From: Anaerolineaceae bacterium
GTDB taxonomy: Bacteria; Chloroflexota; Anaerolineae; Anaerolineales; Anaerolineaceae
Direction of reading: 5' to 3'
NCBI GenBank assembly: GCA_030653365.1
Contig: JAURZL010000006.1
Location: forward strand, 1-64,000
Length of the DNA: 64,000 nt
The position numbers and the translations under genes were made by a program. Positions 55,501 to 62,149 of the stretch are shown here, piece by piece (the first letter of the stretch is position 1; every line of letters begins with the position of its first letter). The notes under the pieces were generated by a model. It saw nothing but the letters and a program-made list of their open reading frames with translations, did no database searches and was not told the DNA's origin.

Positions 55501-55723
55501 CACGTTGATATCGAACACCGTATAAATTAGACACCGGTGAATTGTTAATGGTTGGATTGGTAGGAGATATGAATTGAAAGGGAAGTAAACTAAGAATCAA
55601 AAAACTGGTTTTAAGGTTACTCTTCAAAACCGAAAGAAGCCTGGGGAGAAATAGCCAGGGATGGTTCACTGATATTTGGTTGATTATTCTTTTGGGGTAA
55701 GGTAGTCGGATTCTACTGGCCAA
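52592..55723 (-). CDS. Large secreted C25 (gingipain-family) peptidase with LPLV motif
   Basis: The 1043-residue product has a hydrophobic export signal (TSFLILSLLPFQFISP) and a long beta-rich prodomain. The C25 domain follows: DYLIISPQEFLIDLQPLV, YVLLVGDGHWD, DAMIGRMPV, H894 in FNGHGAISYW, C928 in FSLDCVDGYWYY, and FGDPALQM. It ends GIFLPLVTR. The start is uncertain. The first codon is a TTG at 55723 inside the upstream small gene, giving a 40-base overlap; an in-frame GTG lies at 55669. Translation is probably coupled to the small gene. It may mature the precursor or sort motif-bearing proteins. Confidence 0.87.
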   Translation of the reverse strand: MASRIRLPYPKRIINQISVNHPWLFLPRLLSVLKSNLKTSFLILSLLPFQFISPTNPTINNSPVSNLYGVRYQREGNTITLRLDVPFVQWDSTSAGKSLSLPNTQLLSTPGYPDLPYYSVILAIPPDGTIHPIENLSSSKVISAPKLLAKSPQPDVEQIDTAFENQELDCVQSLPQSAFEIGEPFWFRNQRLISISLYPVRWDCATSSFLWNQSLELSLTFDNLPEAKLFPKIDYSSKIYPLQHQIINFQDSLSWISDPPVLWGGNLQKPWTTHAKISVQESGIFRITFNDLQRIGFPLEDVNPDFFHIENQGREVAFLMEGDGDNRFELGESLLFYAETFSGEYLANLYQRQNDHWPIYNDWQPEFSAFMLEKYTDTNVYWLYLSDEPGLQIISQDGTPNSSTHITSFYDQIHYEEENVWWTTHFTNEDTWFWEYLDVNSFPDSYDYSFRLYDPVISSDFQASISGQILSVTSSATINPDHRVQFALNQHLLSEDTWDGATRHLFKGNMDQQYLGNDENTLSLSVQSQGLSVARYVFDDFKISYQRYLKAINNELIFNSFQIGELNLEITNLSSDQNYLWNISNPFQPTAIQNSVFDAGSLIFGQTLSEIQKFIVVNHSAIQSVTDSLSLYQPIDLLSAQNQADYLIISPQEFLIDLQPLVQYRESQGLKVKLIDLQDVYNQFNYGIAHPIAVKNFFGYAYQYWQSPAPTYVLLVGDGHWDLKNNRIPDKVYFPPNFVWVDPLQGEVDSLSDLVAIAGDDIFPDAMIGRMPVNNSVELSAFIEKTIQFELASAEWLSNLTFIADNYYLQDPDTFPACIDDNSATICPTDAAGNFPAYVNQLLSDVDLRPYRINKIFLDDFGCRSSTPENCSVIRNEILKAFNDGNQIITFNGHGAISYWAGEKVLQVDNLPDLTNLERYPVVFSLDCVDGYWYYPPNLPGQTVDRRSLSEELTRTAEKGAAAMFSSPGNGYANGHDLLQRGFFSAFVNLPTPALGALDLNARLNLMSNHGNDSLIFTYMIFGDPALQMHSIDWGIFLPLVTR

Positions 55724-55857
55724 TCCAGTCCACGGATTTCAGCCTCAAGTGGATTTAGGGTTGTTATTCCTAATCCAGTAGAGATGCCAGCATTTGTTTC
55801 AATATCTGCGTCATACGTGATGGCGGGTGGTTCATAGGTCTTTTTTGGTTCCGTCAT
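55684..55857 (-). CDS. RiPP-like precursor peptide (YxxPxI leader), 57 residues
   Basis: This short gene begins MTEPKKTYEPPAITYDADIE and continues TNAGISTGLG; the rest contains GLDWPVESDY. The YEPPAI element matches the YxxPxL/I leader motif bound by PqqD-type RREs in lasso and related peptides. The G-rich segment after NAG would begin the core. It has no Cys. TAGGTGA lies five bases before the ATG and a promoter lies upstream. It is the first gene of an operon that also encodes a PqqD protein and a signal-peptidase-like protein. Lasso B and C enzymes are absent. Confidence 0.72.
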   Translation of the reverse strand: MTEPKKTYEPPAITYDADIETNAGISTGLGITTLNPLEAEIRGLDWPVESDYLTPKE

Positions 55858-55895
55858 GTTTTCACCTACTTTGATGTGAGTTTTAATATCGGGTT

Positions 55896-55925
55896 ATTAT
55901 ACAAAAGTTTTTAAAAATTTTGCAA
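55896..55925 (-). promoter_or_regulatory. Sigma-70-type promoter of the RiPP/C25 operon
   Basis: On the minus strand TTGCAA (55920-55925) and a perfect TATAAT (55896-55901) are separated by 18 bases. The expected start gives a leader of about 30-35 bases to the precursor ATG. Confidence 0.6.
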
Positions 55926-56073
55926 CAAACCAGCAAGTCTAAATTAATTATTCTCATTATATTTCGGAGTTTGAGCTAATAAATTCGAATTATTCAAGAA
56001 TCGATGGTGTATTTTTTAAAATTTCTTTGTATTATATTAATAATAATTTGATTCATTTTCAAAGGACGATATC

Positions 56074-56325
56074 GTGCTTAAAGAATCCCAAAAATCTGAT
56101 CAATTGAAAACTGGATCTGTTCCCAAACGCAAAGATATTAATAAGAAACTAAGACGAACAGTTTTAAAGATTGTATCCAATATTTTGATCCTGATTGGAT
56201 GGAGTTTTCCATTATTAATGATTATTCATGCGCTCCCAGATCACCTTCTTTTAATGTTTTTAGGTGTAACCCTAATCGGGATTGGTAGTGTGACGCATTT
56301 ATTTATTATGAGTGGTGAAATTTAA
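56074..56325 (+). CDS. Small two-helix membrane protein
   Basis: The 83-residue product has a basic N-terminus and two hydrophobic helices (ILILIGWSFPLLMIIHAL and LLLMFLGVTLIGIGSVTHLFI). It starts with GTG behind AAAGGA. It is transcribed away from the RiPP/C25 operon. A small two-helix protein next to a peptide cluster could be an immunity factor, but there is no direct evidence. Confidence 0.65.
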   Translation: MLKESQKSDQLKTGSVPKRKDINKKLRRTVLKIVSNILILIGWSFPLLMIIHALPDHLLLMFLGVTLIGIGSVTHLFIMSGEI

Positions 56326-56462
56326 TAAACTGAGCCTTTCAAGTAAAAACCAGGAATTGTAGAAAAGATTTTTTAAAAATCATTGGAAATATCAAGAATT
56401 TCTTTACTACCTGAGAACATCTGCAAGGTAACCCTTATTGCAATTTAATCGTGTTAATAAAT

Positions 56463-58562
56463 TCACTTAATTATCAAGCGGTAAACCCCTTGAGTAGAAG
56501 TACCTAAATATGCCAGATTGACATTATTCGAATCAAAAGACACAGATTTGATGGTTATTCCAACCAGATCACCAGGACCGGAAATCCAGGTTTGACCGCC
56601 ATCTTTAGTATAAAAGACCTCACCGAAACAACCTGCAACAATTAAACCTGGTTGATTCGGATGAATTGCCAGGGCTGTTACAACTTTCCCGGATAGTCCG
56701 AGTAACTGCCATGCCCCACCTTCCGTTCTGAAATACAAACCATTGTTAGTCCCTGCATACAATAAACCAGGTTGAGATTGTGATATTCCCAGGTCATTGA
56801 CACTCCCTCCGGGCACTTGAGACGCGACCCAATTTGCTCCACCATTATTCGTTGTGTAAACTGTAGCGCTATTGGCTACCGAGGCATACACAATTTCGCT
56901 ATTGGTTGAATGAATTGCCAATTTTTGTACATTTTTTCCACTTAATCCTGCCTGAGTCCAGCTGGTTGTCCCATTCTGGCTTTTATAGACTCCATTTGCA
57001 TTGGTTGCCAGATAAACGATTGCCGGGTTGCTGGTCGAAAAAACCAGATCGTTCAAAGTTTGATAACTTACTGATTTGGTTGAGACAAGTTCATCTGTTG
57101 TATCTGACTGTAGTATTTCGCTTTCCAACTCATTTTGAGGAAAAAATTCAAAACTGGATGATGAGGTCAGATCCAAAGCTGGTAAACCAATATTATTTTG
57201 AACCCACTGGCAATTGGGGAGAGTACAGGTAAACAAACCCCCACTGATTGTCAGTAAATAGATTTGATCAGGATTTTGAGGATGGAGAACCACACCGGTT
57301 GCATCCAAGTCTGTCAACCCATTATTGAGCTGCTGCCAGCTTTCACCCCTATTCCGAGATAGATGAAAGCCACCACGGGACGTGCTCGTAAACAAGTTTG
57401 TAGATTGAGCAGGATGTACTTGAAATCCGGTAATATTGGCATTGTTTAATCCAGCCTGACTGTGAACCCATCCCGAACCACTTTGATCACTGCGAAATAT
57501 TCCATTTCCTGCTGTCCCAACAAACACCTGGGTGTGTTGAAGAGGATTTACCATAACGGTATACAATAAATTTTCCGACAATCCTATATTCGCCCAGGTA
57601 ATACCCCCATTGGTTGATTTCAGTATTCCAGCATAAAAATCTGCTGCATATAACACTTCCGGTTGTTGCGGATCAAGATCCATATTATAAATTTTCGAAT
57701 ACAAATATTGATTGGTCCAGCTATCCCCATTATTGGCCGATTTATAAACCCCAGTCCGATGCCAGGTGCCAAAGTAAATCGCATTGTTGTCAGCACCAAC
57801 CGGATTGATCGCCAATGCCCGACCGGATAGATCAGTCAATCCATTTCCATTCATACTGTCCCAACTATCCCCACAATTCAGACTGCGAAAAACGCCATAT
57901 TCATGCATGGCAACAAATACCATACAATGATCCTTTGGATTAACGACAATATCGTATGCCCAATCCTGTTGAGCACTTCCGCCAACATTCTCCAGAACCG
58001 GAGACCAGTTGATGCCTTCATTCATGCTGCGATACACAATCCCATTCCAGGGTGGAGGATCAACCGCGTTTTTTCCCCGGGTGCCAATATAGATAATGTC
58101 CGGGTTGTGAGGATCGACAGCGATTGTATAAACCACAGCATAATCCTGAATGCCCTGACTGGAATGAAACCAGGTTTCACCAGCATTTGTACTCTTGTAA
58201 ATTTCATCATTATAGGTACCTGCGTACAGAATTTTTGGATTCTGAGGATCTATCGCCAGAGAGTTGATTAAAAGATCCCCCAACCCATTACTGGATTTTA
58301 TCCAGGATAGTCCTCCATCCGTACTCTTGAAAACCCCATTGCCCCAGGTACCCGCATAAATTGTTTTGGCGTCCGTGGGGCTGGTGACCATACATACCAC
58401 AAAGCCCCCATCCGGACCAATCCATGGTTTTACATATTTTTCGTTGGATATCAGTGGTAAATAAACCAGTTGTGGTTCAGAGGCATCATCTGCCTGAACT
58501 GAACCAAGACAAACCGAAAAGGTTAAGATAACTAAAATAATTGATTTCAGAATTCGTTGCAT
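56463..58562 (-). CDS. BNR/sortilin-type beta-propeller with LPLI motif after the signal peptide
   Basis: The 699-residue product consists of Asp-box style repeats: TIYAGTWGNGVFKSTDGGLSW, ILYAGTYNDEIYKSTNAGETW and many more, forming one or two propellers. Immediately after its signal peptide comes PQLVYLPLISNEKY, the motif found at the C-terminus of the other secreted proteins here. Propellers of this type bind or cleave glycans, or act as scaffolds. No catalytic residues are evident. Confidence 0.85.
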   Translation of the reverse strand: MQRILKSIILVILTFSVCLGSVQADDASEPQLVYLPLISNEKYVKPWIGPDGGFVVCMVTSPTDAKTIYAGTWGNGVFKSTDGGLSWIKSSNGLGDLLINSLAIDPQNPKILYAGTYNDEIYKSTNAGETWFHSSQGIQDYAVVYTIAVDPHNPDIIYIGTRGKNAVDPPPWNGIVYRSMNEGINWSPVLENVGGSAQQDWAYDIVVNPKDHCMVFVAMHEYGVFRSLNCGDSWDSMNGNGLTDLSGRALAINPVGADNNAIYFGTWHRTGVYKSANNGDSWTNQYLYSKIYNMDLDPQQPEVLYAADFYAGILKSTNGGITWANIGLSENLLYTVMVNPLQHTQVFVGTAGNGIFRSDQSGSGWVHSQAGLNNANITGFQVHPAQSTNLFTSTSRGGFHLSRNRGESWQQLNNGLTDLDATGVVLHPQNPDQIYLLTISGGLFTCTLPNCQWVQNNIGLPALDLTSSSSFEFFPQNELESEILQSDTTDELVSTKSVSYQTLNDLVFSTSNPAIVYLATNANGVYKSQNGTTSWTQAGLSGKNVQKLAIHSTNSEIVYASVANSATVYTTNNGGANWVASQVPGGSVNDLGISQSQPGLLYAGTNNGLYFRTEGGAWQLLGLSGKVVTALAIHPNQPGLIVAGCFGEVFYTKDGGQTWISGPGDLVGITIKSVSFDSNNVNLAYLGTSTQGVYRLIIK

Positions 58563-58642
58563 GGATACCTGGCTTTAAATTGAATGTGATATAGATTGAA
58601 AAATGCAATATCCATGCCATAAAAAATAAAAATGAATAAATC

Positions 58643-59371
58643 TTATGTCATACTGAAAATAAAAATTATTCCTGCCACCACATCAATGGTATTCAATAGG
58701 ATATGAACGATTATTCCAACGTAAATATTTTTATGTTTGACTGCATAAATCAATGGTAATAACCCAATCGTTCGAGTAATAATCATCCAGGGTGTAAAAA
58801 CGTGATAGGCTGCAAACAAGAAACTATGCAACAGAGGTCCTATTTTTCCTTTCATTCTTGGTAATAAATAGCCTCGAAAATATAATTCTTCTACCAATGG
58901 ACCTAAAAACGCAACAAACAAGAAAAATATACTGTAAGTAAATATCAAAACCTGTTTTGAATATTCGCCATCCAATCCAGAATTTAATTGAGGAATCCAA
59001 AAAAATAACTTTGATTGGAAAAATAATTCCAATGGTTTTAAGAAAGTAAATATCACCCCAGTTAGAAGGAAAACCAAACCTACCCAGAAAATTAACTGCC
59101 ACCATGGAATTGGATTGGTGTAACTGATGATTCCTTTTAACGAGTAAGTTCCATTTGTTTTCTTCGCTTGATACAGCAAAAATCCCAGTTCAAATGGAAT
59201 CAAAATAAAAATGATAGCCATAATCAAACCCATTACGGATGGATATCCCAAATTTTCAATTGGTTGTCGCACCAAAAAATAAAATACCCCTATTAAAATT
59301 CCAGGCAATAAGTGATAGATAATTGATTGTAAAAGTGAATGTTGTTTGACTTCCGGATGGTCCATTTTCAA
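58643..59371 (-). CDS. CPBP-family intramembrane metalloprotease
   Basis: The 242-residue membrane protein has the paired-Glu motif GPLVEELYFRGYLLP and a downstream His in LFAAYHVFTPW, the metal ligands of the Rce1/CPBP fold. CPBP proteases process prenylated proteins in eukaryotes, and in bacteria often serve in bacteriocin maturation or immunity. It has eight or so hydrophobic segments. Confidence 0.88.
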   Translation of the reverse strand: MKMDHPEVKQHSLLQSIIYHLLPGILIGVFYFLVRQPIENLGYPSVMGLIMAIIFILIPFELGFLLYQAKKTNGTYSLKGIISYTNPIPWWQLIFWVGLVFLLTGVIFTFLKPLELFFQSKLFFWIPQLNSGLDGEYSKQVLIFTYSIFFLFVAFLGPLVEELYFRGYLLPRMKGKIGPLLHSFLFAAYHVFTPWMIITRTIGLLPLIYAVKHKNIYVGIIVHILLNTIDVVAGIIFIFSMT

Positions 59372-59425
59372 GGTTCCTTATGAGATTGTTTTTTTCAATT
59401 TGAATTTGTTTTAATTTTAAAATAA

Positions 59426-60310
59426 TTAGTTCGATTTTGATAATTTAAAATATATAAAAATTGCACCAATCATTAAACCACTCAATCCAATAATTCCTGT
59501 TGGGTTCGGTCCCAGCAGGCTGCTGATACTCATATAGGAAACAAGCAGTGGTAATTCTCCAATCACATTTCCAGCCCCATGAAATATGGTTGCTGGAAGG
59601 ATGGATCCTGATTTGATTGTAAGAAACCCTAACCAGGTGCCTAAACTCACACAGACCAACGTCATCATGATGATTCCCGTAATCGGTGTTCCCCAATAAT
59701 CGGAACCATAATTAAATCCTAAATAAATGAGAGGAGCATGTGCCAATCCCCAAAGGACAGCATGCAAGATTACAGCTTTTCTTTGATTCGTCAACTTTAA
59801 TAAAATTGGTAAGAAGTAACCACGCCAACCGATTTCTTCTCCGAGGGCAAAAATGTGCACCGGAAATATGAACGGGGAAATGAAAATGAATGCAATTCCA
59901 ACCAGGAAGATGGTCTTTGGAGTAAGTAAAAGAGTTTCGGGTGCACCAAATTGGGAATATTGCTCAACCAGATTTCTTGCTGTCAAATCTAGATCGTGAG
60001 GAAAAATCACATAAAACAGTAATGCTCCCAAAAAAATAGCTGCACCGGGGAAAAACGCAGCAAACAGGTAAGTCTTCCAGCTTTTACGAAAATTTGGTCT
60101 CAATAACCAGGGAGAACGGTCATGTGTGATTTTTCTCGTTAAAAAAGTTGAAAGAATAGGAAATACACTGAAAAGCCCCCATAATAATGAGTAAGCATAC
60201 TGAACATAGGGTTCTGGCAATAATAAGTTAAGCAACCAACCAATAAATAATAAACCATAAAGAATAGCAAGGTAAATATAAGCCCTCTTTTTTAATAAAC
60301 CTTTTTCCAT
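59426..60310 (-). CDS. CPBP-family intramembrane metalloprotease
   Basis: The 294-residue membrane protein has HIFALGEEIGWRGYFLP (EExxxR) and HAVLWGLAHAPLIYLG with two His ligands. It differs from the gene at 58643 in length and sequence, so the two are not a recent duplication. It could process an exported peptide, but its substrate is unknown. Confidence 0.88.
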   Translation of the reverse strand: MEKGLLKKRAYIYLAILYGLLFIGWLLNLLLPEPYVQYAYSLLWGLFSVFPILSTFLTRKITHDRSPWLLRPNFRKSWKTYLFAAFFPGAAIFLGALLFYVIFPHDLDLTARNLVEQYSQFGAPETLLLTPKTIFLVGIAFIFISPFIFPVHIFALGEEIGWRGYFLPILLKLTNQRKAVILHAVLWGLAHAPLIYLGFNYGSDYWGTPITGIIMMTLVCVSLGTWLGFLTIKSGSILPATIFHGAGNVIGELPLLVSYMSISSLLGPNPTGIIGLSGLMIGAIFIYFKLSKSN

Positions 60311-60556
60311 GGAATCTCCTGTGTATGTTAAAAGGAATAATTTAGAATAATTCAGTGCCAGTGATTTTTTTATTGTTTGGAAAAATAATTCCCTTTATTA
60401 TAAATCCGGAAGCGAATTGTGATTAATTTTTTGATTACCCGAAATTCACTCCGAAGCGGTAAAATCGTGAATCAGATCTTGTCCTTAAAATTCTTCTTAT
60501 AATGAGGAAATTTGTGTTATCGTAGGCTCTTTTGAAATCTTCCGGCTAAGTGACCA

Positions 60557-60578
60557 GGATAAATCCGTGCATTTATCC
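60557..60578. promoter_or_regulatory. Palindrome upstream of the MFS exporter gene
   Basis: ggataaat and atttatcc form perfect 8-base arms around ccgtgc. It ends 40 bases before the MFS start and is followed by an A+T-rich stretch (atataaataacc) that could hold the -10 box. It looks like an operator. No regulator gene is adjacent. The 307-base gap 60311-60618 shows no other feature. Confidence 0.5.
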
Positions 60579-60618
60579 ATATAAATAACCAAGAAGATAT
60601 AGTATATATATCGTATCC

Positions 60619-61866
60619 ATGAAATCCAACATCCTTTCCCTCCTCAACATCAATTTACGCTGGTTTCTGCTGGCCATGGTCCTGGCGAATATTGCCGGGC
60701 AAATGGCTTATAGCATGATGTCCCTTTATCTAATCGACCTGGGTGCCAGTGTGGGACAGGTGGGACTTGTTTTCACCATTGCCTCCATCGTTCCGATCGT
60801 GTTACAGATTTTTGGGGGATGGTTTTCTGACACAATCGGGCGATTACGGGCAATTGCCTTTGGCAGCGCCATTTCAGTTTTTGGTTATGTATTCTTCTTC
60901 ACTGCTCCTTCCTGGGAATGGGTTTTACTTGGGTTGAGTGTTGAATTTGTCTCCAACTCATTTGTTGGACCCAGTTTCAGTGCCTATATTGCTGAACAAT
61001 CGAGTGAAGCGACACGTGGAAGGGTGTATGGTTTATCCACTGGCATTTATATGGTTGTAACCGTGATAGGACCAGCTCTGGCAGGTTTCCTGGCATATCG
61101 AATGAACTTCAAAATTATGATGTTGGTAGCCTTCGTCTTTTACTTATTGGCGACCATCGTAAGAATCTGGATGGCGTTTTCAGAACAGTTTAAACCCACT
61201 CGTGCTGCTGAAAAACCGACTTTAACTGGGTTGACTACACAGTTAAAAGCAATGATTGGGATTCTGTTTTCCGGTGGGATCCTCACCTGGATCTGGATCA
61301 CAGATGCCATTGGTGATACATCCTATACGCTCACCGGAGAATTGTTCCCCATCTATCTCTCTGATATCGGGAAATTATCAGTTGAACAAATCGGTCTACT
61401 GGGGTCAGCCTGGGGATTTGCAAGCATCGCAGGATCGTTTCTGGGAGGCTGGTTAACTGACAAAAGATCTGAACGTTCAATCCTCACCGTTGGATTTTTG
61501 ATCATCACACTGAGTATAGTTGCCATGGTAACAGCCAACTCGACCCTGGCATTTCTGGGATCTCGAATCCTGAATGGTCTGGGGGTTGGGATTCTGATGC
61601 CTTCTTATAATTCATTGATTTCGAAAGTCGTCCCCGAAGAAAAACGTGGATTGGCATTTGGATTCTTCGGAACATCCCTGGGGATCCTTTCATTGCCCAT
61701 GCCCTGGATTGGTGCACAATTATGGGAGCTCTTCTCCCCTCAGACACCATTCTGGATCGCTGCAATTGCCTGTGCTATTACTGTACCAATCGCATGGAAG
61801 AAATTTATTTTGCCAAAAATGATCACTGAGAAAGAAAAAGGCATCCCTCAAGCCGAAGTAAATTGA
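60619..61866 (+). CDS. MFS transporter
   Basis: The 415-residue product has twelve hydrophobic segments. The MFS loop GGWFSDTIGRLRAIAFGS follows helix 2, and a second such loop, GGWLTDKRSERSILT, follows helix 8. It is a proton-driven exporter or symporter of unknown substrate; drug or sugar efflux is the common guess. A palindrome (60557-60578) suggests regulated expression. No strong ribosome site precedes the ATG. Confidence 0.88.
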   Translation: MKSNILSLLNINLRWFLLAMVLANIAGQMAYSMMSLYLIDLGASVGQVGLVFTIASIVPIVLQIFGGWFSDTIGRLRAIAFGSAISVFGYVFFFTAPSWEWVLLGLSVEFVSNSFVGPSFSAYIAEQSSEATRGRVYGLSTGIYMVVTVIGPALAGFLAYRMNFKIMMLVAFVFYLLATIVRIWMAFSEQFKPTRAAEKPTLTGLTTQLKAMIGILFSGGILTWIWITDAIGDTSYTLTGELFPIYLSDIGKLSVEQIGLLGSAWGFASIAGSFLGGWLTDKRSERSILTVGFLIITLSIVAMVTANSTLAFLGSRILNGLGVGILMPSYNSLISKVVPEEKRGLAFGFFGTSLGILSLPMPWIGAQLWELFSPQTPFWIAAIACAITVPIAWKKFILPKMITEKEKGIPQAEVN

Positions 61867-61895
61867 CTTTCTTCCTTTAAGTAGTGATAAAAACT

Positions 61896-62120
61896 TTACT
61901 GCCTGTTCTTTCTCGCATCTTCTCCCTGGAGTTCACGCACAAAGTCCATATTGAGAAATATTGTTTTTCCATTATTGTGAGTCTTAAAATAACATTGGTA
62001 TGTGTGATCAATGAATACAACACCATAACCATGGCTGGCTAATTCACGATAAGGAGAGCGATTACTGGACCGACCACTACATCCAACAAGGGAAAAGCAC
62101 GATAAAGGATAATTTTCCAC
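61896..62120 (-). pseudogene. Fragment of a PAF-acetylhydrolase-like alpha/beta hydrolase
   Basis: The 74 codons encode YRELASHGYGVVFIDHTYQC...NGKTIFLN, close to the strand-helix-strand region after the nucleophile elbow of PAF-acetylhydrolase-like esterases. The expected SHGxGG at the elbow is replaced by LVGCSGRS, and both ends of the fold are missing. It starts with GTG and is bounded by a full gene on one side. I read it as a remnant, not a working enzyme. Confidence 0.5.
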
Positions 62121-62149
62121 TTAAGTTTCAGAATAAAAATATGAAAGAA

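Noticed and set aside
55684..55857. Complete lasso peptide cluster
   Set aside because: The leader motif fits, but no asparagine-synthetase-like cyclase or transglutaminase-like B protease is in the window, so only a RiPP-like precursor is claimed.
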